Assembly (NCBI GenBank): GCA_021234155.1
Contig: JAJEKV010000013.1
Span: forward strand, 13,241,877 to 13,305,876
Length of the DNA stretch: 64,000 nt
Reading direction: 5' to 3'
Origin: Isoetes taiwanensis
Taxonomy: Eukaryota; Streptophyta; Lycopodiopsida; Isoetales; Isoetaceae
In this document: one piece after another, positions 10,790 to 21,368 of the stretch
Layout: each line of letters begins with the position of its first letter
Numbering within the stretch: position 1 is the stretch's first letter
The notes under the pieces: generated by a model
Told to the model about the DNA's origin: nothing
The model's input: the letters and a program-made list of their open reading frames with translations, nothing else
Database searches by the model: none
Position numbers and translations under genes: made by a program

Positions 10790-11436
10790 TGTTAGTTTCT
10801 TTGTATAAAAAGCAACCACAGATTCAAATAACTTTTCACAACAAGCACTTCAAATAACGCTACATCAAATCTTACAGATAAAAAAGAACCTGATATAAGT
10901 ACAGCCTTGCTGCCGCTTCTTTTCATATAGTCATATCTCTTACTGTAATAGAGGATAAAGAAAAATTTCACAGACAATTAGATGCCCATCAATTCAGCAA
11001 TTCGCTGCAGTCAAGGATTCCGGCTAGAAAAGCCAGAGCACAGGAAATAAGGTGATTCATCGTAGCAATAGCAATCCGGCTAACAAAGCCAGAGCAACAA
11101 TCCTTTACAGAGCACAAGCCTCTTCAGTCTGTTTCAACTCCTGCACTGCTTACGTTTCAAGAACTCGGGAGATCTTAGATAGTTTTTGAATGGGCCAGCT
11201 CGATTTCAGCATCACAAGATGCTTCCTTGGTTATGCAGCTCCGGCAACAGCAATAACTGAACAACTTCTGTGAATTCGTCTGCACTGAAGCTTATTTTCC
11301 GATCTCTTGCTTTAATCGATCCGCTGCCTCCTATTTATACAGTGGTTCAATAAAACTTGATGCGTGCACCTGGCCATATTACGTGTAAACCATGCCTTCT
11401 ATTTTCCTTTTGTGACATGAAATCGTTATTTTATCA
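10790..11436 (-). repeat. Copia 5' LTR
   Basis: 647 bp, TGTTAG...TTATCA. It lacks the internal duplicated unit of the other LTR and has CTGCACTGAAGCTTATTTTCC where the other has a shorter CTGCATTTATTTTCC. Followed by the GTGAC duplication at 11437-11441. Confidence 0.95.
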
Positions 11437-11835
11437 GTGACTTCACCCACAACTTCAAAGAACCCGCAAGTGCTTTTGTTTGATCTATGTCTGCAGTTTG
11501 AACTTTTGGGGTGCGAAAACAACGAAAGACGTCTTCTCAGGCCTTGAAAAATTGGTCAGTTGAGTTGGGAATCTACAAACAGGATCTTCATTCCTATTGT
11601 CGAGCCCCTTGACATGGCAACAATGAAATCGATGGTACTTACACTCGAAATGATGAAAATGGTCTTGATGCTTCAACTTTTTACAAGAGGCGACTCTCTT
11701 CTTTCTTCTTGTTGGAGATAGAGAGAGACATGGGAGATGGAGAAGAACCACGCAGTAATGCATCGCTACTATCTGTATAGCGTGCACATATTCATTCATC
11801 AACGAACTATATCATATTAACGAGATAAGATAGAT
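11437..11835. other. Host sequence resuming after the Copia element
   Basis: Starts with the right GTGAC duplication. A minus frame (11485-11802) runs through it without family features. I see no gene. Confidence 0.4.
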
Positions 11836-12396
11836 ATCAAGATAAAGATGGGTGATAGCTATAGCTAGCGCGACAGCATAGCAACACGACTAGACCACCT
11901 CTATGGAATGCCTGTGAGACTTCTTGGGCAGAGGAATAAGCAGGAAAAGGCTCGAATGATACGATCCCTCCGTCACCCCGAAATGAAAGACTTCCATGGT
12001 GTTCTCGTAGTTCCTGGTCCATGAGGATGCGTTATTAGGTGCTCCATTTTTCATATCTTGGCTGAAGTTCAACCTGTACTCGAGAGACAGCTATCCATAC
12101 ACTGATAACGGATGTATGGGTTCTCGGGAAGAGAAGAGCCATGAATGAATAACCCCCCGGGATTCCACGAGTGAATGGAAGGTCAAATCTCCATTAGAAT
12201 TAAATCTCATCTGAATCACCCCATCTATCCCCTCGAAGAAAAGTTCAGCTTTTCAAGAACCAGAGTGGGAGGAGTACGCCATGCTAACATGCCTTAGATG
12301 ATCTACATCTCTCTTCAAATTAGGTACTGATGAGCACATTGAACTATCTTGTGGCTAGCTAAGAGCTGCCTTCATGGACCAAGCACAATGATGCAA
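11836..12396 (-). pseudogene. trnI-GAU group II intron, 5' part (plastid origin)
   Basis: Recognisable from CATTCGAGCC, the GGGGTGACGGAGGGATCGTA block (11968-11990 region), ATCAGTGTATGGA and the GTACTCCTCC / GATGGGGTGATTC stretches, all known from land-plant plastid trnI introns. The 3' exon is not present, so the tRNA could not be completed. Confidence 0.8.
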
Positions 12397-12433
12397 TTAT
12401 TAGGGGCGCACTCTACTGCTGAGCTAAAAGCCC
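12397..12433 (-). pseudogene. trnI-GAU 5' exon (plastid origin)
   Basis: 37 bases, reading GGGCTTTTAGCTCAGCAGTAG onward on the minus strand and ending just after the GAT anticodon loop. Compared with the plastid gene it carries several transitions (GGGCTATTAGCTCAGTGGTAG usual). Half a tRNA gene only. Confidence 0.85.
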
Positions 12434-12661
12434 ATGTAGGTCTGTGAGGACTTGACCTGCATGCGAGGATCCTTCCCTCTTCCTCAGCCCTGTTGCTATG
12501 TTGCCAACTCATCTGGGCAAAGGAGAGATGATAAATGAGCTTCTATCTCGTTCTGATCTGGGATCATAGTTATTCCATCTCCGAGCTCAGTTCGAACATC
12601 AATGCAGCTTGCTTCTTTACTGGGTGCATAGAACTAGCCCAACAAGCATTAGCTCTTCCTG
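12434..12661 (-). other. Plastid rrn16-trnI spacer, decayed
   Basis: Lies between the trnI exon and the 16S 3' end and contains the CGTTCTGATCTGGGATCATAG-like and ACTGGGTGCA motifs of the plastid spacer. Confidence 0.75.
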
Positions 12662-13290
12662 AAAAGGAAGTGATCTAGCTGTACCTTCTAGTATGGCTAC
12701 CTTGTTACGATTTCACTCTAGTCACTAGCCCTACCTTTGGCATTCCTCCCGTTGCAATTAAGGTAACAATTTTAGGCATGGCCAACTTCCATAGTGTGAT
12801 GGGCGGTGTGTACAAGGCCGGAGAATGGATTCACCGCCATATGGAGGATGAGCGGCGATTCTAGCTTCATGTAGGCGAGTTGCAACCTGCAATCCGAACT
12901 GCGGTAGGGATTCTGAGGTTAGCTTGCCCTTATAGGCTTGCGACCCTTTGTCTCGGCCATTGTAGCACGTGTGTCGCCCAAGGCGAAGGGGCATGCTGAC
13001 TTGAGTCATCCTCACTTCCTCCAGCTTATCACCGGCACTCTGTTTAGAGCTTCAAACTCAATAGTGACAACTAGACACGAGGGTGCACTCGTTGTAATAC
13101 TTAGCCCAACAAGCTGACAACAATCATGCACCACATATGTATGTTTTCCTGAAGGCACTCCTCTCTCTCAAGAGGATTTGCAGCATGTCAAGCCTTTGTA
13201 AGGTTCTTCGCGTTGCATCAAATTAGACGACATGTTCCACCACTTATGCAGGCCCCTTCAATTCCTTTGAGTTTCATTATTGTGAACGTT
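12662..13290 (-). pseudogene. Plastid 16S rRNA 3' fragment
   Basis: Minus strand. Contains the anti-Shine-Dalgarno region (GATCACTTCCTTTT, canonical GATCACCTCCTTT), the GTAACAAGGTAGCC block, the 1400 region GTGTACAC CGCCC (complement of GGGCGGTGTGTAC at 12802), the GTGTCGTGAG-GTT area in decayed form, and AACTCAAAGGAATTG at about 13255-13275. It covers roughly E. coli positions 905-1540. Dozens of transitions and several single-base losses rule out a functional rRNA gene. Confidence 0.92.
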
Positions 13291-13310
13291 ATTACTGGTT
13301 TGTTTTCCCC

Positions 13311-13462
13311 CAACAAACAAGCTTCAACAACAAACTTCGTAACAACAAACAAGCTTCAAAAACTAGTTCCAAAAAGTTTCTTGCTGGCTTGGTCCCACTT
13401 TATAGCAACAAACAAACAAGCTTCAAAACTGGTTCCAAAAAGTTTGTTGCCCTCCATAGCCC
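13311..13462. repeat. Short tandem repeat of a CAACAAACAAGCTTC unit
   Basis: Three imperfect units built on ACAAACAAGCTTCAA, two of them extended by ACT(A/G)GTTCCAAAAAGTTT and about 60 bp apart. It begins right next to the truncated 16S end. Confidence 0.75.
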
Positions 13463-14069
13463 GAGGGTGAAGTGGCTTAAATCATAGTTCAAAGTCATGT
13501 TTTCGCAATCAATCAAAATTGCTACTTCAATTGCACAATCTCTAGCTTATAGTTAGAGGAAATGATGCAATACCCTTGAGAATTACATTTTTAAGCATGT
13601 TGAATTACAACATGATATGTAAAAGGTTGTGCATGGGGAGTTAGTTGTCCATATATAATGTTCGTAATCAATCTTATAAGCTTTAATGAACATAGAGTAC
13701 GTATGAGAGCTATAGTAGAACATGGATGTTCAACTAAACTAGAACTGTAACATTTTCTTTTGGAGAAGGGGAGTGAAAAAAGAATCATGGCACTATGGAC
13801 ACCAAAGTCATGAATCCCACAAGCTGTAATCTTGCCTCTAACCGTGGCAAGAGATGTAGGTCGTGTCATGTGTATATTGCTTAGAAAAAGGGCATATAAG
13901 GTTGTTGACATGAAGCTTAGATTTCTTAAGTTGAAGTTGGAATTATATAGGTATAAAAAAGCGGCATATGATGTTAAATGGTAGTGAGCATAAGATGTTA
14001 ATCAATAGTTCCTTGGATAAAGAGCAATTTGTTGAGGTTGTTGATGTTGTTGATGTATGCAGTTGTTTG
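13463..14069. other. AT-rich spacer
   Basis: No gene recognised. A 106-codon minus frame (13591-13911) has no family features. Confidence 0.4.
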
Positions 14070-15978
14070 TTCTAACATAGAAGTTGGAATTATATGGGCG
14101 TAATGAAGAATGTCAATTAAGCCTTGTTTGTAGGAAACTGACGTTTTGTACATTGTCTTCATTGAGTGTTACAATTTATCTGTCTTTATATGCCTTGTGT
14201 TTTCATGGATTTTGTAGAAAATGGGTTTGTTTAGGTTTGATCAGTACTTGAGTGCTTGTTCTGTATTATAGTGCTTAATAGATAAAGTGCTTTGCATGGT
14301 GAATTAGAAAAAAACCAAATTGTGTTTTATTCAATTCTTACGTATCTTGAATCTCAATCTATATTGTTTATGCTATATGTGGAATGGTTACTTGTATATG
14401 CAATTGTGGCTTATTCAATCCTAGTGTTGGCATAGAGAAGCACTATATTCACCAGTCCCTCATATCTAGAAACCCAGCTTTTAACTTCTATGGTTTGACC
14501 TTTGAGACAATGAACAAGTAGTTATGCAATTCTTATGTAAACAAACATTAAACTGGAGAGGTGGGGGAAAACAATCAAGGTTTGAGCCCTAACTACCAGG
14601 AAAGCAACAAAGCAAGAGAAAAGAAAAATCGAGAGGGTAAGAATATACCGTCGTAGCTTGATGAGGTTGAACCACAGTTATGTAATGGTGTGGCACGTTG
14701 AATCCGGCGGCCTGTACTCTAGAAAACAACTATGTTGGCAGACCAGATGGGATTCTCAAGGGAAAAGAAGCTATTATATACATTGAAACTCATCGACTAT
14801 GGAGTATGGAGCCACGCAACCAGCGAGCACACACAGAAATAAGGAATGCAAGATTGGAGCTTCGATCTGCCTTGCCAGCTAGCCGATTCAAACATCCGCG
14901 ATCCAGAACGAAGTTGACAGCCAATTTACAGGGAACAATAGGTTTGGAGCAGTTACCGACATATCCTAGATATATTCGAGCATATACCTAGAATATGCCA
15001 AAAACCCATATGAGCAAGGGTTTGCCCCCGTTCTAACGTAGAAGTTGGAATTATATGGGCGTAATGAAGGATGTCATAAGCCTTGTTTGTAGGAAAGTGA
15101 CGTTTTGTACATTGTCTTCATTGAGTGTTACAATTTATCTGTTTCTATCTGCCTTGTGTTTTCATGGATTTTGTAGAAAATGGGTTTGTTTAGGTTTGAT
15201 CAGTACTTGAGTGCTTGTTCTGTATTATAGTGCGTAATAGATAAAGTGCTTTGCATGGTGAATTAGAAAAAAACCAAATTGTGTTTTATTCAATTCTTAC
15301 GTATCTTGAATCTCAACACTATATGCTATATGTGGAATCGTTACTTGTATATGCAATTGTGGCTTATTCAATCCTGGTGTTGGCATAGAGAAGCACTATA
15401 TTCACCAGTCCCTCATATCTAGAAACCCATATCTAGAAACCCAGCTTTTAACTTCTATGGTTTGACCTTTGAGACAATGAACAAGTAGTTATGCAATTCT
15501 TATGTAAACAAACATTAAACTGGAGAGGTGGGGGAAAACAATCAAGGTTTGAGCCCTAACTACCAGGAAAGCAAAGCAAGAGAAAAGAAAAATCAAGAGG
15601 GTCAAAATATACCGTTGTAGCTTGATGAGGCTGAACCACAGTTATGTAATGGCGTGGCACGTTGAATCCGGCGGCCTGTACTCTAGAAAACAACTATGTT
15701 GGTACACCAGATGGGATTCTCAAGGGAAAAGAAGCTATATATACATCGAAACTCATCGGCTATGGAGTATGGAGCCACGCAACCAGCGAGCACACACAGA
15801 AATAAGGAATGCAAGATTGAGTTTGACCGCTTTGCCGTTAGCCGATTCAAACATTCGCGATCCAGAACGCAGTTGACAGCCAATTTACAAGGAACAATAG
15901 GTTTGGAGCAGTTACCGACATATCCTAGATGTATTCCAGCATATACCTAGAATATGCCAAAAACCCATATGAGCAAGG
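14070..15978. repeat. Tandem duplication, 0.96-kb unit
   Basis: Unit 1 (14070-15020) and unit 2 (15031-15978) both start TTCTAAC(A/G)TAGAAGTTGGAA and end CCCATATGAGCAAGG. They are nearly the same throughout, with a few small indels (for example a repeated CCCATATCTAGAAA in unit 2 near 15420). The last 60 bases occur a third time at about 16006-16066. The units are non-coding as far as I can tell and sit downstream of the wax-synthase gene. Confidence 0.92.
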
Positions 15979-16005
15979 TCCCCCTCCCCAAAAACAAACC
16001 ACCAA

Positions 16006-16140
16006 CATATCCTAGATGTATTCCAAAGATATACCTAGAATATGCCAAAACCGATATGAGCAAGGTCCCCAAAAACAAACCACCACCACACCACAAGGGG
16101 CGACGGAGTCAAAATCCGGAATGAACAGCAACCTTTTGAT
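16006..16140. repeat. Third, partial copy of the duplication end
   Basis: Repeats CATATCCTAGATGTATTCC and ATACCTAGAATATGCCAAAA, then the GAGCAAGGTCCCC(AAAAACAAACCACCA) stretch that is itself present twice (15975-16005 and 16062-16090). Confidence 0.8.
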
Positions 16141-16263
16141 TGATGCCTTTAGTTGGACTATTTCACATATTCCTAACATATTGAACTTGTCTTCAATGAT
16201 TTTAATGATACATAGTTTAGCACTTGGCTCATTGGTAATTGGTAAGCAACACTTGAACTTAGT

Positions 16264-17364
16264 TTACAAAGGCTGAATCTTGAGAGCACTAGCATGCAGA
16301 AAATTAAGAAGCAGCTGGAACTCCTGCAGGGCTTTGGAGATGGTGCCTGGTCTTGCAATGGGAGGGAAAAAGAGCCATGTAGCAGTGGCAAGAGTGCAAA
16401 ATATAGTTGCCAGAATAGCAAGAACCTTTGGAACCTTCTTTTCGCCCCGCCATAACCTCTTCCTTACAATATTTTCTGCTGCTGTGATTGCACCATGTAA
16501 AAAAAAGAAGCAAGAAACTTCCCATGTAGCTTTTGATTTGTTCATACACAGAAATATTAGCTCATGCATCAAACCAGAAACGACAAATACCGCTAGCAGA
16601 CTGCATAATCTTGGCCACTCAGGCAGCTGTTTATCTTTCAAACTAAATCCTGCTATTTGGAGAAAACCACGAGTCAGAGGGTCATAAAAAGCAGCCCTGA
16701 GCAGACTATTCACCAGTAAATTCCATCTTTTGCCCCAAAACTCGCTCACAGAAGTGGCCAAATAGGGCTCATCAAAACTCGGCTCCAATTCCACACCAAA
16801 AGCTCCCCAGGCAAAAATTCCCAATATTTCAAAAACCAGACTTACTCCAAGATAAACGTGCAGAGAATAAATGAAGTGCAACACCAAGTCCGGCAGCCGA
16901 TCCGCAAAAGCATAACACTTGAACAGAAAAAAGAGAGCGGGAAGTTTTATTGCCGTATGGCCTAAAACTGTAGTCCAAGGAGGTATTAAATTCTTTTCAT
17001 TTAAAGGCCTGTTCGATCTGGGAACACGAATTGATAGGCTCATTGTGGCAAAAAATTTAGGAAAACTATACAAAATGGACGGATTTGCAGCCACAGGACC
17101 AAGGTTCCAACAGAAAAGAGCGAGCTTAAAGGGAATCATCCAAAAACAAAAGAAAGATAAGATAGCCCGGCTATGGACGTAAGGGCTTCGCCATGGAATG
17201 GTGAAATAATATGAGAGAAGAGGGAGTAAAGCAACGAGACGAGGCAATCCGACGGGAAGACGCTTGACAATCCAGAAAACAAAGGCCATACCTAAAACAA
17301 GCGCCATAGCCACTTCTACAAGGCTGAGATCTTCCGGCGCACCCGTCGTCCATCTCTGCAGCAT
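16264..17364 (-). CDS. Wax-ester synthase-like MBOAT acyltransferase
   Basis: 366 codons, uninterrupted and intronless, about the usual length of plant long-chain-alcohol O-fatty-acyltransferases (jojoba-type wax synthases). These ER membrane enzymes esterify fatty alcohols with acyl-CoA for wax esters. Hydrophobic segments occur at about residues 15-33, 41-57, 66-87, 143-158, 165-187, 253-275, 283-297 and 318-338. Family signatures are visible: SEFWGKRWNLLVNSLLR (207-223), the proposed active-site histidine in FVVSGLMHELIF (His267), and FFFLHGAITAAE (287-297). The start ATG is the first in frame; a CTTATAAG element sits only about 35 bases upstream, so the leader would be very short. The substrate cannot be told from sequence, as plant members vary. 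No damage is seen, so it is probably a working gene. Confidence 0.88.
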   Translation of the reverse strand: MLQRWTTGAPEDLSLVEVAMALVLGMAFVFWIVKRLPVGLPRLVALLPLLSYYFTIPWRSPYVHSRAILSFFCFWMIPFKLALFCWNLGPVAANPSILYSFPKFFATMSLSIRVPRSNRPLNEKNLIPPWTTVLGHTAIKLPALFFLFKCYAFADRLPDLVLHFIYSLHVYLGVSLVFEILGIFAWGAFGVELEPSFDEPYLATSVSEFWGKRWNLLVNSLLRAAFYDPLTRGFLQIAGFSLKDKQLPEWPRLCSLLAVFVVSGLMHELIFLCMNKSKATWEVSCFFFLHGAITAAENIVRKRLWRGEKKVPKVLAILATIFCTLATATWLFFPPIARPGTISKALQEFQLLLNFLHASALKIQPL

Positions 17365-18525
17365 TATCTTGTGATGTGTGTGACCCCATTAATCTGTCTT
17401 ATAAGGGCCGTTCTAACCTTTGAATGCCTTGGAACAAGAAATTCAAAATAGCCCCCACTTAGGCCCAAATCACACTACAGGCCCCATTTAAATTATTAAA
17501 AAAAAAAACTAGCACTAGGGTAGGCTTAGGAAAAAGGAGGGTAAAAGAAAGCCAAAAGGAAGGAAGAGAATAAGAAATAATATGAAGATAAGTCACACAT
17601 GTAGTATCTATCAACAATTCAAATCGAAGGCCTATAAACATTGTAATCTTCTTATATTGTGACGATCTTAAAGAGTTCACATTGGCAAAAACATTCAAAG
17701 CTATAAGCAACATCTTTACCAATTTGGTTCTTTCTAACCTATTGAAGACACAAATGAGATTGAAAGTGTGTACAAAAAATGAGATTCAAAGTGTCTTTGA
17801 AGGTTTATATAAAAACCAAGACTTTTAGTAGATAATAGAGAGGGTATGTAGAAGGGATCTTGTTCAAAATTGTGAATTGTACATAGAATTGTCAGTTGTA
17901 ACTAGAATGAGGTTTTTTGAACCATGTAAAACCCTTAAGATTAAATCATGCACGCATAATATGTGATTGGTAGAAGTTACTAGCAAATCCAATCGTGCCA
18001 AGCCTTTGAATGGTAATGTAAAACATTTCTTAAAGTTAGCTTTTCTTTAAGTTGGTTTTATTCACTCAACTACTAAAAATAACAAAGGATAATGCTTTGT
18101 TATTAAGTTTACCAATCTGTTTTGTATTGTGGAAGTCATTTCTGTCAGTGGTTGGAAATATGGTTTCCAACCTGTATTGTATAGTGCACCGTAAATTTTG
18201 TAGGTTTTGAGGTGCTTGGTGCAATATTGCTATATTTTTTGCTTTGGTGGATCGATATATGGTTTGAATAGGGAAAGAAATCTTCTGAAATTGGGAAAGT
18301 TTTAGAATGGAGACATGATGGTCCTTGGTAATTTGCTTGCCGCTAGTACCGGCAAGGGCTTCTACATTTGTGCGGATGGCTGCATGTGGCATGAAGCGCC
18401 TAGGTGAGGAATTTTTGTTGTTGTTTGCCTGTCTATGTAGTCGTTTTTTCTAGTAGTCTGGTCACAGAGGAGGTCTTGGAGAAGGCATATCAGGGTCTTG
18501 GTCTGTGAGTCGAAATTGAGAGCAC
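17365..18525. other. Intergenic, upstream of the wax-synthase gene
   Basis: AT-rich. Contains CTTATAAG at 17398-17405, a possible TATA element for the wax-synthase gene on the minus strand. No further gene is recognised. Confidence 0.4.
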
Positions 18526-19496
18526 TTGATGATGCGGGATGCGAGGCTAAAGGTGGAAGTGTGGAAGATGTCTTTGTCCAGCATCAGGTACGAGAGTTCT
18601 GTATGTGGAGTTTGTAGGGATAAAGATGGGAAGCGATGTATCCATAGCTTGGATGCTCAGGGATTGAAGCCTGAGTGTAGTAGGGCAGCAGAGAGTAGGA
18701 AGAAGAGCTGTGGAGCTGGATTGAAGCTGTGACAACCAGATTGTATGATAGAGTCTGTGGGGCCTCATGTTGTGGAGAAGGTGGAGGAATATGTGAGGAC
18801 TTTTTTTGGCAGAGGGAGAGGTGGCAGGCGTGTAAGGGGAAGGGGAAGGGGAAGACGAGCACCGAGCATGATCGAACAGTATGTGGAAGTGGATATTGGT
18901 GGAGGTGGTGGTGAGGAAGTTGTGGACGCGTTCCTGGACGTGTTCGTGACAATTGTGTTTGGTGGCTATGATGTGTCTGAAGCCCTCTATGGCAGGATGA
19001 TCGAGTTCGTGAAGCAAAACTACAAAGCTGGCATAGTGGCTTTAGAGAGGGGATCATTTCTTGATCACTTGCATGTGCAATCCATCATGCGTTTGGATGT
19101 GAAGACACTGTCTAGCATAAACATGAGAATCAAGAACTTCTTGGGATGGAATCAGAACAGGCCTCCAGGTGCTACGTTCCTTTGCAAGGCACTTGGTGGA
19201 AGCAAATTACATAGTTTCGAAGGTATAATTGGGTATTGCCTGAAAGATATGGGAAAGGTGCACTTCAAAGGCACTTGCATAACATAACAGCGGATCAGAT
19301 CAATGTAGGCAATGAGTTGTATGATTTATACGATGCGAGTGAGGTGAAGCACCTTATTATGCTCGATAATAGTAACTTCCTTTCGAGAGCTCTCCACTAC
19401 GTGTTTTATCATGCTGGAAGGTTCAGGACCCCTTCATTTATCCACATGGTCAGGTGTATGTTCCAGACATGCAAGTTTAGATTATGCAGTTCATGA
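18526..19496 (+). pseudogene. HUH endonuclease / Rep-like ORF, broken (Replitron-like?)
   Basis: One plus frame runs 18526-19287 with a single TGA at 18730-18732; the downstream part continues in another frame to 19496. After a Gly/Arg-rich low-complexity segment (GRGRGGRRVRGRGRGRR) comes a region with the order expected of a replication-type HUH nuclease. There is a hydrophobic strand with GIVALERG, then HLHVQ (His-Leu-His at 19066-19074, the HUH metal-binding motif), and 54 residues later GYCLKD (Tyr codon 19234-19236), the YxxK-type catalytic tyrosine motif. The shifted frame adds ITADQINVGNELYDLY and an NFLSRALHYVF-type helix. From memory this arrangement resembles Replitron transposases and CRESS-type Reps. 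No terminal structure was found. The stop and frameshift make this copy inactive. Confidence 0.55.
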
Positions 19497-20619
19497 GTTG
19501 TTAACCTTTAGATAAGCAAGGAAATCTTATGGCTTGACCAACGTAGCATTGGTACCAGTCTTTTTACAAGTAAATAGCACTGCATGATAAATAATTGCAC
19601 ATAGAACTTCCAACAACCTACACCTAAGAAGAAGCAACGATGTGCATCCTTCCACAATTGTAAGCAACACCCTATGGTTCCAACAACCTACATCTAAGAA
19701 GAACCAATGGTATGTATCCTACATCTAAGAAGAAGCAACGTCTTGCACTTTTGAAATTTATTTGGTGGAGTTCTTAGTTCTTCTTGAATGAGCTATGGGC
19801 TGCTACATATCCAACGGAGAAAAACTTTGCATCCCAAAAGAGCAAAATCCAGGCTTGGAAAACACCTGAGGCTATGATAAGAAGAAGGTATTTTGATTGG
19901 AATTTTCATTGATAAAGTACAAAATTAAACAAGAATATTCATTTTCCTATATAAGGGCAACGATCCCACCATGAAAATTCTGTCCAAGTGGAGCTTCAAA
20001 AATCCTTTCACTTTGTGAGTATGTGAATCTGCAACTACAATATACTCAATGTCCTGTTTGGGGACCCAATTTGACTCACACAACTGGGTGCAGTACATCT
20101 ATAACTGAGTACCTAAATTTCCTAACAACTAGAGCACCCTATGTGATTTTATGTGCAACGCAACAACATTTACATCACCATGTAATTGATGTCTAACTTG
20201 TAGAATTATGGATGCTAGATTATTCAATGGAAAACGTTTCATGCTCCTAATAAATATCTTGCCGAGTTTCATATTTTAGAAGCATCTACCTGCAAACTAG
20301 CATCTCTACGGATTTTAACATTAAAATACATGGCAAAGCAAAGTGAAAAACTGACAATCTTATCAAGCAACATCTTTCGATCTCAAGTTCTTATGCTTTT
20401 GAGAAGCATTAAGCAAATTAACCCAAGAAATGACATACAATCTGCTACCTCACTAGTGACCCATGCTTCATGGCTTAGAATCCCAGCCATGCCGTTACAA
20501 GAGATTGGCAGATGATAATTACAATAGATCTGAAATACCTAGAGGCCTAAGCGACTATTAAAAATGCTAACATTTGGAACACTACCTGGCATTATTCCTT
20601 TCTATTGCATCTGTATAAA
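19497..20619. other. Non-coding spacer
   Basis: AT-rich. A CCTACATCTAAGAAGAA(G/C)CAA unit recurs at about 19618, 19688 and 19718. No gene recognised. Confidence 0.4.
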
Positions 20620-20629
20620 ATATTCTAGG

Positions 20630-20975
20630 GCAAGAAAGACTAAACCATGCATGATGGCCATAACCTGCGATCATTGCATTCCATGATACTATATCGCCGT
20701 TGTCAACCTAAATGTACAGAAGTTTTTTCGTACCTCGTTCATATTTCCACATTTGGCATACATGTAAACAAGGATGTTTTCCATGATCACATCACATTGA
20801 AGTCCGCGTCTGGCCATTCTTTTAAGAACAATTTTACATTGCACTATTGCTCCTATGATGTCACATGCCTGCAAGATACTTGAAAATGTTATGTCATTTT
20901 CTATACCCTTCTGCTGCATCATTTCTACACATTCTATAGCTACGACACCATTTCCTTGAAGGATATACCTGATGA
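20630..20975 (-). pseudogene. PPR protein fragment
   Basis: Minus strand. GNGVVAIECVEMMQQKGIEND then ITFSSILQACDIIGAI, ILVYMYAKCGNM and, one frame away, IVSWNAMIAGYGHHAW are the consecutive repeat motifs of a PLS-class pentatricopeptide repeat protein, the organelle RNA-binding and editing factors of land plants. About three repeats remain. The frame breaks near 20700, between the ARG/NM repeat and the SWNAMIAGYG repeat. No start, transit peptide or E/DYW tail is seen. It is a fragment of a decayed gene, perhaps cut off by the LTR element 400 bp away. Confidence 0.8.
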
Positions 20976-21363
20976 CATTGCATTACGTGAATCTACATTA
21001 GATCTTGCCAACCTTATGTACGTTATATCTTTTCCAACTAAAAAGGAATGTAGAGAAAACCGTGTGTGTGGTTCATGTATTATGAAATAGTTTTATTAAG
21101 CTTCACAATCTGAATTATTATGTGCAACAATAGGCTTCCTCGTAACCTTTCGAGTTTGTATGGATGCTCTCTGTTTAATTTAACAAGAAACAATTGAGCC
21201 ATGTACCCTTTGCATGATCCTCTGGCGCATTAAGTTGATTGGAAGCTTTTGCAATAGATGATAACATGATTCATCAAGACATATGCCAAATACAATATGT
21301 GACAAACCTACTCTAGCATATAAGCAAGGCGTTTGTGGCATACACAAACCTGCTCTGGTATAT
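20976..21363. other. Spacer before the LTR element
   Basis: No coding sequence recognised. Confidence 0.4.
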
Positions 21364-21368
21364 AAGCA

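Larger units (their letters stand above)
2846..11436 (-). mobile_element. Ty1/Copia LTR retrotransposon, split by a nested element
   Basis: A complete but inactive Copia element on the minus strand. LTRs lie at 2846-3508 and 10790-11436, both TGTTAG...TTATCA, flanked by GTGAC duplications. The primer binding site (reverse complement of TGGTATCA) is at 10781-10788, one base inside the 5' LTR, and a purine tract complementary to CTCCTCCTTC abuts the other LTR. The coding order gag, protease, integrase, RT, RNase H is Copia-type (integrase before RT). The polyprotein is broken by a nested LTR element at 5906-9030, a frameshift near 5228-5237 (a run of eight T) and a nonsense codon at 4934-4936. 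Without the nested insert the element would be about 5.5 kb. Confidence 0.95.
11836..13290 (-). other. Nuclear insertion of plastid DNA (trnI-rrn16)
   Basis: The reverse complement follows the plastid inverted-repeat order: 3' two thirds of rrn16, rrn16-trnI spacer, trnI-GAU 5' exon, and part of its group II intron (with GGGGTGACGGAGGGATCGTA and GGAGCACCTAA-AACGCATC). Identity is obvious but eroded, mostly C-to-T and G-to-A changes plus small gaps, the pattern expected of long residence in methylated nuclear DNA. Both ends are abrupt (in rrn16 near E. coli position 905, and inside the trnI intron). Confidence 0.92.

Noticed and set aside
12662-13290. 16S rRNA gene
   Set aside because: Truncated at both the gene and operon level and full of transitions and gaps in universally conserved positions; it is a plastid-derived pseudogene.
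16280-16687. Plus-strand 135-codon frame opposite the wax synthase
   Set aside because: Antisense shadow of the MBOAT gene; hydrophobic codons on one strand leave open frames on the other.
18547-19057. Two minus-strand frames of 156 and 157 codons rich in His, Ser and Pro
   Set aside because: Shadows of the HUH Rep-like plus-strand frame, with no family features.
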